The notes: generated from the sequence alone by a model not told the origin. Shown: positions 35,437 to 48,094, numbered from the stretch's first letter. The stretch: DNA of 64,000 nucleotides from Neonectria sp. B-13 (GCA_002682825.1 NOKP01000010.1:930001-994000); one strand, 5' to 3'. Numbers and translations are program-made.

Positions 35437-37432
35437 ATGGCGACCAACTTCGTCGACTTGATCTCGCGCTATCAAACGCTTCAAAGCTATCAAGATAGCA
35501 GCAACGAGCTAATCAAGGTGCGTTGCGGCTTCCTGCTTCCATTCTGCTTCCATCCTTTTCCCCTGCGCACACGGCTACTGCTGCTCCCGCTCCCGTACCT
35601 GCCTGCGCGGGCACCCGCCTGGTCCATCTTCATCGGCTTGACATCCCCATGTCTCCCTGCCTCTCAGTCCACCTACACCAAACACCAATGCCCATCATGC
35701 CCATATTCATACACCTCCACAGTCAGCTGCTAATCGCTCTTGCCGCCATGTAGGATATACTCATCTACGCCCAAGATGTCGAGGGCAAACTCCGACAAGA
35801 AAACCAGATCCTGACCAAGCGCCTGCGCGATACCGAGCTCGACCTGGTCGATGCGACACAATCGAGACGGGAGTTCCAGCAGCGCGCCCAGGAATACAAG
35901 TCTCAGGTCCAATACATGACGAACGAGAATGATAGTCTCAAGGTAGACCTGGGTTCTTTTGCTCTGCCTGTTGGGACCAGTGGACTAAGCTTGCCAGAAC
36001 CGTAATCCCTACGTTTTGATCTTGATAGACGGCGATGGCCTCCTGGTGCGTTCCCATCCTCTCCAGTCCAGCGCAATCGGCTAGCTAACCGACTGGTTTC
36101 CGCACACAGTTTCAGGAACATTTGATCAGAGAGCGAGTCGAGGGCGGCAAGAGAGCCGCATATGCCCTGCGAGCTGCTGTGGCCATGCACGTCGGCGACC
36201 GGGCTGACGAACTGGAGATTGTAGCCCGGGTAGTCGCCAACGTCAGCGGCCTGGGCAAGGCCATGTTGCGCGATGGCTGCCTCGATAGCTCAAGCGACTT
36301 CAAGGATTTTACTTTAGGATTTACACAGGCTAAGGCCTCGTTTGACTTTATTGATGTCGGATACGGCAAGGAGCGAGCCGACTCCAAGATCAAAGGTGTG
36401 TACAAAGTGCGACAAGATCGATGGGTGTTCAGTATCCAATCACCTGTCGATGAAGTCCAAGCAAAGAGGGGAAATGGGAGTGCTGACCTCAGGTTGCAGA
36501 AACCGCCCGGTGGCATTTGCAGAATCACAACTGTAAACAGGTGCTGTTGGGTATATCGCATGACGCCGGGTATGCACCATTTCTGGACGAGATTCTGAAG
36601 GACGAGCCGTCCCGCCAAAGAGTCTCGGTGCTCGAGGGCTACCCCACGGTCCGTGAGCTCAGAGAGACCAATGTCAACATTGAACGATTTAGCAACGACC
36701 TGTTTCGCCAAAACAAGCTCGTGGATAGGTCGACCACAATCACGCTCCCCAAGCCCAACTTGACAACTACAGCCCCAGACGTGTTGACGCCCGCCACAAG
36801 CAACGCCTCCCTGTCCCCCCCGCTGGCCTCGGCCACCACCGCCACGACGACCCCCTCCAGCAACACCTCGACCCCGGTGCCGAGCACGTCTTCATACGCC
36901 AACGCCATTGCCACCGTCAGCCCGCCGCCGCGGATGGTCATTCCCTTGGCCCCGAAGCCCAACAACCGCCAGAAGCCCCCGGCAGTGGCCCCGGTGCCGG
37001 CGTGGAACCCCGGCCCACGAGGCCTCGACGAGTCCATCTCGGTGGGCCAGCAGGCCATGGACAGTATCAAGCGTCGCAAAGAGCATAACAAGCTTTGCAA
37101 CAACCATTATCTCCGTGGCCCGTGTACCAAGAGGGATACATGCTGCTTCGTGCACAACTACAAGTCTACGCGGGAAGAGATCCGCGCCCTGGCCATGCTC
37201 TCTCGACTCAACCCCTGCACGCGGGGCCAGGAGTGCGAAGTGGAAGACTGCATTTACGGCCACCACGTGAGCGCCGCTCCTTATTCGTCGGTCCTAGAGA
37301 AGGCCTTGCTAACGATGACCACAGTGCCCCAGTTTCCGGGACGGTGTGTGCGGCCACCCGTATTGCAGGTTCCCCGTGGATGCTCATCCACCTGGGACCA
37401 AATTTAAGAACGCGCAAATCAACGAGAATTAG
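35437..37432 (+). CDS. CCCH zinc-finger protein with N-terminal coiled coil and NYN-like domain
   Basis: Six exons: 35437-35517, 35754-35942, 35998-36045 (48 nt), 36110-36395, 36500-37266 and 37325-37432. Introns are 236, 55, 64, 104 and 58 nt; the product has 492 residues. Residues about 15-90 are a coiled coil. Residues about 91-260 form a domain common to fungal CCCH proteins, starting NRNPYVLILIDGDGLLFQEHLI and continuing with CKQVLLGISHDAGYAPFL. The paired acidic strand (LIDGDG) resembles PIN/NYN nuclease folds; this is inference. A Thr/Ser/Pro-rich linker follows. The C-terminus has a canonical finger C401-x8-C410-x5-C416-x3-H420, a second C-x5-C-x4-C-x3-H, and a terminal Cys/His-rich segment CPSFRDGVCGHPYCRF. 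CCCH fingers usually bind RNA, so a role in mRNA control is likely. The last intron is required to reach the conserved end. Confidence 0.87.
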
Positions 37433-38227
37433 TCGCAGGGCTGGACGATATGCGTCCACGGACGTCACTGAACAATATAAAGATAGTTTTAGTATTTATT
37501 TGGGATGTATTTCGGGAGAGTTGAGTAGCCCCTTTACCAGCCTCGCCATAACAGCAGATTGGTACTCGTCCTATGTATCTTGGAGAGAAGAGATGAGTGG
37601 CAGGCGCAAAGTGAAGGAGTGCCTAGACGCAGGCTGGGGCCCTGGGGAGGGAATAATCAGAGATGATCTATGAGAGATGATGAGCTGGATGGCTAAATTG
37701 AGTTGCCGGTTGTGAGTTTGTGGTTGATATATTGTGGTTGGGAACATACATGGAAGACCCCTGCCAATCCGTTCCTTAGCGAGAATTAGTCGAGGAGGTG
37801 TCGACAAGGCTGGTCGAAATACAGCAGAATGAAATTGAATTGGTTTCTGACTTGTATCTGCATGTCTTTCGGATTCTCAAGTATGAAGTAAGTAGATACG
37901 TACTTCTCGCAGATGTCTGTCTCATTGTGATGTCTCTATACCCCACATTTTGCCAGATTCCCACCAACGCAACCCCACCACTCAATCTCCTCCGGCATCC
38001 ACCCCATTCTCTGCCAACCCACCAACCCACCAACCCCACCATCCATGCTCACGGGAAATCCAATACCTGGCCCGACCCAACTTACTTGAGCCTCAAGCCA
38101 GCCCACTTCCTCCTTCACCTTTCACCTTGAACCGTCGTCTCCCCGCATCCTCACGTCTCGCCTGCCTCTAAACACCAACCTCATCTCGTCTTGCCGCATC
38201 CCAACGCACGCATCACCCACACGCATC
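37433..38227. other. Intergenic region upstream of sec65
   Basis: 3' flank of the CCCH gene, then a C-rich leader with CCACCAACCCACCAACCCCACC-type repeats (about 38012-38042) before the SRP19 start. No gene is visible. Confidence 0.5.
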
Positions 38228-39055
38228 ATGTCTCACCCGCGGATAGAGGAGGTCTCCGACAGCGACCTCGGGTCCGACCCCGATGAGGCCGACATCGATG
38301 ACTTCGACGAGACCGACATCATGCGCCGCGTCCCCGAGCCCGCGTCCGCAACGCCCGCTCCCGCCCCGTCGTCGGCCCCTCCTCCCTTCGGCGCCGCCTC
38401 CCACATGGCCGGCCAACCGCAGACCTCAACCCTCCCCCAGGCCGCCGACCGCTCCGCCTACGCAGACTTCCAGTGCCTCTACCCCGTCTACTTCGACGCC
38501 TCGCGCTCCCGCGCCGAGGGCCGCCGCGTCCCCGCCGAACTCGCCGTCAAGGACCCGCTCGCCCGCGAGATCGCAAACGCCTGCTCGCGCCTGCGCCTGC
38601 CCACGCTCTTCGAGCCCGAGAAGGTCCACCCCAAGGACTGGGCCAACCCGGGCCGCGTCAAGGTCGGCCTCAAGAAGACGCCCGGCGCCTCGGTCAACAA
38701 CAAGCACCACCTCTACCGCCTCGTCGCCGAGCACCTCCGCGCCAACCCCACCACCGCCGACAGCCCCGGCCTGCGCGTCCGCATCGGCGGCCAGCTGCAG
38801 CCCGACCCGTCCAAGCCCTACCCCAAGCCCGCCGTGCCGCGCGGCTGGAAGATGGGCGAGCTGGTGCCCTACCTCAGCGCCGCCATGACCGGCGGCGGCG
38901 TCTCCGAGAACCTGTTCAAGGACATGATGAAGGAGATGCAGGGCGGCGGCGACCCCATGGCTGCCCTCATGGGCGCCCAGGGCGGTGGTGCCGAGGAGAG
39001 CAGCAGCGGAGCCGGCAAGAAGAAGAAGGACAAGAAGCTCAAGGGTCGCGCGTAG
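38228..39055 (+). CDS. sec65: Signal recognition particle subunit SRP19/Sec65
   Basis: Intronless, 275 residues. An acidic N-terminus (DSDLGSDPDEADIDDFDETD) and Ala/Pro linker precede the SRP19 fold: FQCLYPVYFDASRSRAEGRR, LPTLFEPEKVHPKDWANPG and GRVKVGLKK. A Lys-rich tail (GKKKKDKKLKGRA) closes the protein, as in yeast Sec65. SRP19 binds SRP RNA helices 6 and 8 in the nucleolus and prepares the RNA for SRP54, so it is needed for co-translational targeting to the ER. Codon third positions are strongly C-biased, suggesting good expression. Antisense open frames across it are shadows of that bias. Confidence 0.95.
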   Translation: MSHPRIEEVSDSDLGSDPDEADIDDFDETDIMRRVPEPASATPAPAPSSAPPPFGAASHMAGQPQTSTLPQAADRSAYADFQCLYPVYFDASRSRAEGRRVPAELAVKDPLAREIANACSRLRLPTLFEPEKVHPKDWANPGRVKVGLKKTPGASVNNKHHLYRLVAEHLRANPTTADSPGLRVRIGGQLQPDPSKPYPKPAVPRGWKMGELVPYLSAAMTGGGVSENLFKDMMKEMQGGGDPMAALMGAQGGGAEESSSGAGKKKKDKKLKGRA

Positions 39056-39417
39056 GCACACAGGGCTCAAGTGAAATCTGGAGAAGCATCATGGAGATCA
39101 CGAGGGACTGTGGCGTCAGACAAATGGGTTTCGTGAAGCAAGCAAGAGACACATACCATGAATCGAGCATGATCACCCGCGGAGGACGGACACAAGATGA
39201 TGGAAATGAGAAATTTAACAAAAAGGCCCCCGAATCAACGGGGGATATTTTGACAAGCTTTGCTCTATTGCGAATTGATACTGTTCGCTTTCGTACACTT
39301 TCTAGGTAGGAGAGGAAAAGCAAAAGAAAAGAACAAGCACCATAAGTACAAGTCGACCAAAAGGGGTATGTGTAGCTTCTCTCGCTGCGCTTGGTCTACA
39401 TCCGTGTCTTCCCATCA
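39056..39417. other. Convergent 3' region (sec65 / dynactin)
   Basis: 3' flanks only, AT-richer than the genes; no gene recognised. Confidence 0.5.
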
Positions 39418-42400
39418 TTATACAGCCGCCGTCCGGCCCTGGAGAGCCTCCCACTCGCGAGATCCCATAATCTGCACCTCACGCCCTGTCCCGGGCACCG
39501 CCTTTCCGTCCATGCCGGCCATCCTGATCCGGAGGCGCGCGGCCGCTGCCGCCGCTGGGTTGGTGCGGCCAGCCGTCTTCCGTCGGTCTGCGCCGCCGGC
39601 TTGGTTGCGTAGTACATCGGCCTTCTGGAGGATCGAGTCCTTCCAGGAGGCCCAGGCGGCGTAGTCCTCTGCCTGTTTCGCGGCGTGGTACTGGGGCGTG
39701 GAGCGGGCCGGCTTCCAGGCCAGCCTGTCCTGGGGGAGGCCGGCGAAGTCGTAGACCGAGGCAGCCGACGCCATCTTGACGAGCTCGCCGAGGACGTCCT
39801 TGCCCTCGGCGGCAAGGAGAGTCCGCCGCTGCTCTGTAATGTTGACGGGCTTCTTAAGGGGCTCGGCGAGCCAGTCGTAGTTGTGTTGCTCGGTCGTTCG
39901 GGCCCGGCGGTTGTCCTCGCGGAGGTATCGCACCGCCGACTGCAGGCTCTCGATGTCGTCCTTGAGGGCGTCCATCTCCCGTGCGGTGGCCACGGCGCGC
40001 TCCTGGCCGGCCTTGGCCCCGGCATTGTTGGCGCCGTCGGCAAAGGCACGGCTGTCGTTGGCAATCTTCTTCCACTTGTCGCGCTCTGTCTCGAGGTTCT
40101 TGAGCTCGCGGTCTTGCTTCTCAATGTCCTCTTTGAGGCTACCAATCTGCTGGCCCGTGGCCTCAAGCTGGCTCTGGAGGTTGGTGATGCGCTCAATGTT
40201 AGCCTGAGCATCCCGCATTCTCGACTCGAGGGTCTCGATCTTGAGAACGGCGGTGCTAAGATGTTCATCGCGCTGGGCAATCGTGCGGCGAGCCTCACTG
40301 TGCTCCTCCTTAAGGCGTCGTAGCTCGTCCTCCGCGTCGACCGGGATAGTCTTGAGGGCCTTGAGCTCCTGGGATCGCAGCTTCCAGGGCGCCGGGTTGA
40401 CGTCAAACTCTTGGGTTTGGTCGAGATCCGTGGCCAGCGAAGCCAGATCAGTAATAAGTGTCGTTAGAGTTCGAAGTTTAGCTAGATACGTTGAGAAGAG
40501 ATCGCTCTCGTTGGGCGACCCTATGGCGAGAACCGTCTTGTTGATTGAGCTCTGCACCTCGCCATAGGTAAAAGGCTCGGTTCTGCTCTCATCGGAGGTC
40601 AGAAGGTCGTGTAGGCCAAGACCGATTTGCCGTGCTAGATCTGCAAGTTCCTGGGTTGCATTGCCACACTGGTCAAACGCCTCCGTAGTCTCCGGCAACA
40701 ATGAGAGAGACCGAGTCTTGAGATCTTCCAGTGCCCGCACGGCCTTGCCGGCGATGACCTTGGTGCCCCTAGTCTGGGTAATGACTAGGTCGGTCTTTTT
40801 GGCAAAGTGCTGTGCCAGCTCTTCCTCGTCGCCATCACCAGGAACGACTCGCTGGACCAGGCCTCGCAATGTGTTAAATGTAGAGGATGCCGATTCAAGG
40901 TGGCTCTGCATAACCAACGTCTTCATATACACATCATCGGCATAGTTGGACAGGTCGCCCGAGATGTGAACCTCGCCGAGGTGAGACAATAATGAAATGG
41001 TACGCTGAAGTTCATCTGCACACTTCTTCTCCTTGAGCTCGTCTCGCCGCAAGCCATCGATCCACATGTTTAGCGCACGCTCAACTGGCTCCAGCTCATG
41101 CAGCGCATTCTGGTACTTGGAGAACTGTTCGATGGAGCAATGGCTCATGTCGTGAACGAAGCGGTCGCACATGTTGGATACCCAGACAAGCTTGTCCACA
41201 GCGTCGCATCCAGCAAACACGTCGTCTTCGTGTCCAGGATGGGGCTGTCCGTTGATGCGTTCTCGGATGAACCCATTCAGGAGGTTTGCCTTGAAAGCCA
41301 GACGGCGGAACCGCAGCAGAGCAAGAACCGAGTCCTGGTCTTCCTTGTACGTTTCGGGCAAGAACATCTTGACGATTTCAAGATGCTGCTCTGCTTCTTG
41401 GGCCTCCAGTCGTCGCATCTCCAGGTCAATCGTCTTGACTTGTGCCTTGGCAGCCGAGATCTGGAGCTTCATATTGAGATCCATCATGGCCCGCGACCGA
41501 TCGTTGAGTTTCTCCGACTCTCCCTCAGTGACGGCTTGAGATGCCCTCATGTCGTCAAGGTCGCTTTGCAAGCTCGTCACCAATTCGCGGAATCGTGAGA
41601 GGGTATACTCCATGTCCTCGAGTGTCTCTTCTTGCTGGCCGGCTCGTCGGGCTTGCTCCATGATGAAGGCGTCCTTGTAATCAAGATCTTCCTGCATTTC
41701 CTTCTCATGTTGGACGTGATTGATTTCGAGCTCGTCGTTGATCTCCTTCAGACTCTCAAGGTCATCGATGACGGCTTTCAGCTCTTCAATCTGCTCAGCC
41801 ATGCTCATATTCCGGTCTGTGAGGTCCTCAATCATATCCTCAGCGCCAAGGGCATTGTCGAGTTGTTGACGAAGATCCTCGACCGCGGATTCCGATTGTT
41901 CGAGCTTCTCTTTGACAGCACTATGCTCCTCCTTGATGGTGTTGAACTCCTTCAACTCGTCCTCGAGTCCTTTGATCTGGTCGTTAAGTTCCTCTTCCGA
42001 CTCTTGCGTCAAGTCCCGCAGCCGCAAAAGCGCCTCTCGTAACCGCTCGTTTGTGCGTTCCATTTGCAGCCATCCTGCGCTTGCCCGTTCCTCGGGGGAC
42101 ATGCCATTGCTGTATTCTTCATTTTCCTCTCTGAGGATTTCGACTTCCAGGTCCAACTCTTCCGTCTTCTCCTTCAGTGCGTCAAGCTCGGCCTTGAGAA
42201 CCTCGGCAGTTTCTTCAGCCATTTCTCGGTCGAGAGTGGCCAGCTCCAATGCAGTATCGTGGTCAGCTTGCAGTTCCTCGACCGATTCTAGTCTTTGTTG
42301 CGCCTCCTTGACTAGTTTTCGTAGTTCGCTGTTCTCTTGTTGCTGAGGTTGGTATTTCGCCTGCAGCTTCTGGATGATGGCTTCGAATTTATCCCTCTCT

Positions 42401-43437
42401 CCCTGAACCTTCTCGAGCTGCTTCACCTTGTCTCGATCTTCAACTCGTTTCCGTTCCAGCACTTTTAGCTTTGCCTTTAGATCCTCAATCTCTCGACTTG
42501 CCGCCGTGCTTCCGGCAGTGCGAGTAGTTGTGGGTGCAATGGACTTCCTTGTCGCCGAGGGAGTAGTTGAGCGTGATTGAGGGCCAGCAGTGAGTCTCTC
42601 TAGAGCCTTCGTCCTTGCGAGAACCGGGCTTCGGGGTTGAGGTGACAAGATCTCACTATCAGCCTTGTCGTCATCTCTATCAGATGAGCCGGAAGGCCGT
42701 CTGTTGACTGAGTCCGGGCGGGGTGTGCCTCGCGGCCCGCTGAGAGACATACGACCGCTGGCAGTTCGAGTCATTGCAGCTCCTGATCTTGATGCTACCG
42801 AGGATGTTGAGGCTTGTCGTGTCCGAGACGCGGGTGCGGCTGGAGGTCCCATAGACGTCCGAGCACCCGAACTTGGGCGAGTCTTTGAGCCCGCAGATGG
42901 TACTCGGGCATTAGAAGGTGTTCCAGTTCGAGAAACGGTAGCACTTGGTGGTCCGCTAAGTTGTTTTGTGGGTGATTTTGTGGGAGACTACCCAGGAGTT
43001 AGCATTCGCTGATGTTGGCGCATAATAGGGCTTCTCCCTACCCTTGCGATACTCGTCGGTCGCACTCTAGGCACCGGGCTTGGGCTAGGCGCATTCAAAC
43101 TCTTCCTCCTATTCAGACCCGAGTCCCCGGCGGTCGAAGTCCTCCCAGCCCCTGGGTTGAAGCTCGACGGTCGAGAGGGCTTCCTTGTCGGGGCCGGTCG
43201 CGGGGCCGGAGCCTGCGCAAGGATTGTAACCATCATGGGCTTGACGAACATGCCGTAGCCGGCCGGACAGTCGAAGTATCGCTCGCCCTGGACGCTGCCG
43301 TCGTTCTTGCCCGTCTTCTCATCGAGCTCGATGCCTATCCATTCGCCAACCTGGAAGTGGGTAGGGCCCGCAAAGCGGACGGTGCCTTTGCGGCCATCGG
43401 AGAGCTGGGCCGTCTGCCCAGGCTTGAAATCCGGCAT
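39418..43437 (-). CDS. ro-3: Dynactin large subunit p150Glued (Nip100/RO-3)
   Basis: Two exons, 43042-43437 and 39418-42987, separated by a 54 nt intron (GTAGGG...CTGGGTAG), give 1321 residues. The N-terminal CAP-Gly domain binds the tubulin and EB1 C-termini (GKNDG at 43-47, with FVGEWIGIELDE-like sequence before it). A Ser/Pro/Arg-rich basic region follows (residues about 70-270), then long coiled coils (about 280-700 and 1010-1160) with a globular part between. The C-terminus (REVQIMGSREWEALQGR) matches fungal p150. With the Arp1 filament and dynein it drives retrograde transport and nuclear positioning; Neurospora ro-3 mutants grow as ropes. The start at 43437 is the first ATG before the CAP-Gly fold; the nearby longer frame begins at a non-ATG codon. 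Splicing is needed to join the two halves. Confidence 0.95.
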
Positions 43438-44251
43438 TATGGGCAATGGTCGAGGTCGTGGAGCATCGTGCCGACGTCGGCGGATGGGATAAAGATGGGC
43501 GTCGTCGTTGTCGCGGGTGTCGTTGTGTCGATGGATGGAGCGTTGTGTCCCTATTGATCCGAGAGCTTAGGTCTAGCTCCTGAACCCCGTTCGGTAGTGC
43601 TGTTGTCCTTGTCCCAGCAAACGCGTTTGCTCCTCGGATAAACGCGACGGCGGCAGAGGCTAGGCTGTCGTCCCGACGGGGATGTCTGGCGGGGGGGGTA
43701 CGTACCTAGCGTACCTTGCATCCCGAGAAAGGTGGGACTGGAGTAAGCCCCTTATCCTCCACTAGGACCTCAAATCCAAGGCAAATAGCTAATACCTGAC
43801 TGAGATACTTCAAACTTAAGGTTGGTTGAACTTGATACAACACACATACTCCGGCTTTCATTCGAAAAGGTTTTCAATCCGCTTCTTCCTCTATGGAACT
43901 ACAACACTTCGTTTAGAGAACTCCCCAAAATCACAACCTCGACTCGGATATTCCCTCCCAAGAGTAGCAAACACATCGGCACTGTGATCAAAGTCATACA
44001 TTGCGGAAGAGCAGCGAGGTGCCGTACCCAACTCCGTGGTATTAATCAATTCATATCCTTTTCTGCATGCAGAAAATCGTTTCAGTGCTAGCTTCCCCTT
44101 AAATTCATACATTTTACCGTCATACAGATCCTCAAAACCATCAAAACAATTTCTCCAACTTCCGAATCCCCTGCCTGTCCTTACTGAATATAACACATGG
44201 TAGTATTCGCTCCCCAACGCCTCCCTGATCAGTTGCTCGTTCCAGTCATAA
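43438..44251. other. Intergenic region between dynactin and HMG-box genes
   Basis: Dynactin promoter and the 3' flank of the HMG-box gene. An open frame at 43891-44352 on the minus strand overlaps the HMG gene end and was rejected. A G-run lies near 43691-43698. Confidence 0.45.
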
Positions 44252-46465
44252 TTACGTCTTGCCAAATTCCTCGCGGTATGATTCTGCTCGCACCCATTCG
44301 ACAACCTCGAACCCGACTCTGCGCTCCGTGGCTTCGTCGAGGTCGCTTCCAACTGGAATTCGAACGAGTATCAGGCCTGGGCGCTTCTGAACGTGTACGG
44401 CCCCGTGCTTAGCGATCTCCTCGTCCATACTGGGCTTGACATAAACCACCAGATCCGGACCCACGACGCCTCGCCAGAGAGTTGCCAACCACTGCCAGTG
44501 GTCAATCGGGCCGTATGCGTCGGTAATCGGCACGTTGCAGGCGAGCATATCGGATACTGTCAAGCTGTACCCTTCTTTGAGTAATGCCACGGGGACGTTT
44601 GAGGGCGTAGGTTTTCCCTGAGAATCCAAAGAAGAGCTCGACTCTGCCGAACCACGTCTGGGAACTTCGCCCGCGTCTTTAACCTTCGGTCCGTCTCCAT
44701 GGGCAATGTGTTGCTCAATTTCCTGGGACTTCTCATGCCAGCGCATCATTGTCCGTAAATGCGACACAAATCGACCGTGGGACTCTGATGTTTCCCCCTC
44801 TCGTTTCGAATCGAACACGTCGCCGTCGTGCAGCTCCTGGATCGAGTGATTCGCCCACGTCTTTAGGTTGAACTGATTGGATTCCATCAGAGCCTTCTCG
44901 ACGGCCTTTCCGACCTGCTGGATCATTATGGACTTGGACCCCTCAACTGCAATGATGGCGCCACGAGTTTCCGTTTCGGAGCCTTCAAGTCTGGCTTTGT
45001 GCAGTGGCTGGCAGATTCTCCCCAGCACTGTCATCTTTCGAATGAAGGAAACGGCCATGACTGTTGCCTCGACACTTATAGGTTGAGGGTCACGAGTGGC
45101 AGATATACCAAGACCTGTGATGGGCGTGCCATTTTGGCGGCCATCAACCTCTCCCGCAGCCGTCGGGGACATAGACACGGACGTCTGCAGAGGGGGCAGC
45201 CGGAGTGACTCGTCAAATCCGTGATGTCGACCAGGGTGAGGACTATGCTCGGCCCACGGCCCCGACATAGGCGGCCGAGGTGGAGGGGCCATGGGGCCAG
45301 GCTGTGATCTGGGTAAACTCCCTGGCTCATGTAGGCCAGTTGTTGCATAGTGCCGCATGGAGCTTGGCGGAGCTCCCGCAGAAATAGTACGCGATGGCTG
45401 CCCTTGGGTCATGTGTGGTGAAGACACCGCGTGGTATGCCCCACTGGCGTTGAAACGACGTCTCTTCATTTCCGGCGACTCGGGGTCGTATTCTTCACCC
45501 TCGTGTTGGTTAGGTTGATGAGAGAGGTACCGCAATCTGGTTGGAGGCAAGCTGCCGTAGCTTCTCCGGAGAGCCATGTCGGCTTCGTCTCCTCTCGCTG
45601 TGGGGGCGTAGGGGTGCATCCCCGGTTGTGCTGCGGTTGGCGTGGACAACGGCACAGAGAGTGTTCGAGGAGTCGCGATGGACCGTCCGTTGCACTTTGG
45701 ACAACGAGCTCCGTCGTCCGCGGGAGATGTGCCTGGACGGTTTGCCTGAGCACGAGAACCACGTCGTGGCTGGTATCGGTAGTCGGGATATTGACGCTGG
45801 TGGCGCTGCTTTTCCTCGTCGGCCAAGCCCTTCCAGTTGGCCTTGATATCTTCAGACTCTTCCTTCCACTGCTCTCCGATTATCTTGGAGATCTCCGGGT
45901 TGGAAAGGTTGGGGTTCTGTGCGACCACTTGGGCCTGGTGGTGCTGACGATAGAGGATGAAGGCTACAGCAAAATAGTCAGCTTTGGGAACAAGATTCGA
46001 AGGATGTGGTGCCGCGAGATGAATGGTAGTTACTCGAGGTTGTGAATGATTCACGGCAACAAACGGAGTGGAGACAGGCACCAACGACAACAACGAAACA
46101 ACGAAACACCGAAATGGCAAAACAACAAAACAACAAAAAACTTGTTTTCACTCACCATTTCGAGGCCTGGGAATTTTAGGAGCGGGGGTGCAGAGACAGA
46201 TGTGATCCCGGGGGCTGTCAATGTTCATGTTGGTAGGCGTGTCGAGCTTGAGGTGCTCGAACCTGGCATAGCTCGCGTCGACCGTGTTGATGGAAACGGC
46301 ACGTTTTCGAGCGAGGTCGGTGGCGCGAGGACTTGGAGAGTCGGGGGTGTCGGTGGCAGTTCGAAAGGCTCTGGGCCCGTCGTGGTCTTCGTCAAGCTCC
46401 ATGGGGGAAGAGTGTGCCGGGGCCATGGTCTTTGGGGGAGCAACCAAGGAGATGACTTGTGTCAT
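44252..46465 (-). CDS. fmf-1: HMG-box transcription factor of the FMF-1/PaHMG5/Ste11 type
   Basis: Two exons, 46156-46465 and 44252-45963, give 673 residues; the 192 nt intron splits the HMG box after its first helix residues (PKIPRPRN-A-FILYRQHH). The box runs from about residue 96 to 165: FILYRQHHQAQVVAQNPN, NPEISKIIGEQWKEESEDIK, LADEEKQRHQRQYPDYRY. Upstream is a Ser/Asp-rich leader, downstream a Pro/Ser/Met-rich region with a CPKCNGRS knuckle and a C-terminal helical domain (VEATVMAVSFIRKMTVLGRI). This layout matches Neurospora FMF-1, Podospora PaHMG5 and fission yeast Ste11, which direct mating and fertilisation genes in the nucleus. The frame is open 105 codons upstream of 46465; that extension looks like leader with a further splice donor, so 46465 was chosen. 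Confidence 0.88.
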
Positions 46466-48094
46466 TTTGAACGCCAGGCAAACGGAAAGAATACTGGTTG
46501 GTTTGACAGGGGCGAAACGCCAACTTACACCATAGGTACCCCTGGTCGCCGGGCAGAGTGGGCTATCGACGGGAGTGATAAATAGGAGCGGATGGGAAAA
46601 AGAAAGAGCTGGCTGGACCTGGGCAACCGAAGGCAAATAAGGACAGGGCTTCTCAGAAGGGCAGTGTTGGACAAGGCTTTGATGAAAGGACGCCGGTGCT
46701 GAAGCTCGCTTCAGCCCGAGAGCTAGAGAGCGTTGAGTCCTGGATTTGCAGTCGTCTTTGTGGTGAGGCAGGCCGCCCATTCACGAGATGTCAGAGGACA
46801 ATGAAAGTCGGCTGTATATCAGTCATCGCTTGGGGCAGCACATCAAGCGCCGTCCATTATGGATCTGGTGGTGTTGCTTCTCCTTTGTTCCCGTCTTTTT
46901 TTGTCTTCCCCCCTTCTTCCTCTTTCTCTTTCTCTTTCACTTTCCTCGTTGTTCACGTCCCTCTAGTCCACCTCTTTCGCTCAACTTCTCTGGTCGGCTC
47001 CGGCAAAAGCAGTTAATGGATCGGGGCTGATTAAAGGTTGGACCGTGGGGAACGCCCCGACATGTCTCGGGAGTCCGCTGGCAGAAGCTGCAGCAACCCA
47101 CTTATCAGGGTGCTTTGTTCGCGGTAGTGCTGTTCCGTGATCCGTCCGGCCGGCCACAGCAACTAATTAAGAGCGATCAACAACAGCAAGGAGACAGCAG
47201 CAGTAGCAGGAGTCAATGAATGGGCAGGGCCGGGGCCAGGGGGGCAACAAGACGAAAGGGAGAGGCGACCAGCCCAGGACCGGCCAGGGAGTCAACGGAG
47301 ACAAAGCAACACACAGGGCATGATATATGATGGCCGGCCCCTTAGACGCGGGCTCGTCTGCGCGCTCCACGAGCCACGGGGGCTCTTTTGTTCCCCCCAA
47401 GCAGAGACCCCCCGCGTCTTTGGCTGGACCGCGCTTTTGCTGGCCCAGCCTCACACAACGACGACAATGCCCGCCGGAATGCTAGCCGATGCGCGGTGCT
47501 GGAATGCTTGGACTCCCTGAGACAAAGATAATGTCCGCACCGACATTGGGTAGCAGCTCTCACGTGATGCAAACCGATGTTCTCTTTCATGTTTGGGACG
47601 GGCCAGCAGAGTCCGGATGGAACATTGCTGAGATCACGATATAGGTCAGCGACTGGTCGACGTTGCTTCCAGCTTTCACCGAGGTGGGCCGTGGGAAATG
47701 GGACGCGGGACGTGGAATTGTATCGCCCGCCATTTCTGGGGGAGAGACAACAAACCAGCGCTTGGACTCTCCTCTGGTGGCCCTTCCGTGTGCTCTGGAG
47801 GGAGGGAGACAAGAGAAACAAGGGACACAAGGGGAAGCATGAGAAGCTTGAGACACCGATTGATACACACCAAGGAGCTGGAGCTTGCAATGGCATTTCT
47901 TGCTGCTTCAACAAAGACAGCTCCCAGCCCGACGCCAACCCTCTCTGCACTATCCGTATTCCTAACAAAATTACACCACACTTTTTTCCATCACTTTCGG
48001 GTTCCCTTTCGCAGCCTTGTAAAATGGTAATATGACACGTCTTCCCCCGCCCAGCGCCGTCTAGACCGGACTAACAACCAGGTTCCATCCCCAT
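46466..48094. other. Long upstream region of the HMG-box gene
   Basis: 1.6 kb between the HMG-box start and the rvb1 stop, both on the minus strand. A pyrimidine-rich stretch near 46880-46980 is visible, and a candidate leader splice donor (GTAAGT on the minus strand near 46528). No gene was supported. Confidence 0.5.

Noticed and set aside
38473..39309. Long overlapping frames on both strands across sec65
   Set aside because: GC-rich codon bias creates open shadow frames; only the SRP19 frame shows conserved motifs.
39396..40406. 336-codon frame antiparallel-shifted over the dynactin C-terminus
   Set aside because: Arg/Ser/Pro-rich shadow of the dynactin frame, without motifs.
43891..44352. 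153-codon open frame on the minus strand overlapping the HMG-box gene end
   Set aside because: It shares sequence with the HMG gene in a different frame for its first 100 bases, then runs into the 3' flank; no family features.
46466..46780. N-terminal extension of the HMG-box gene to 46780
   Set aside because: Leader-like composition, contains a likely splice donor and no conserved segment.
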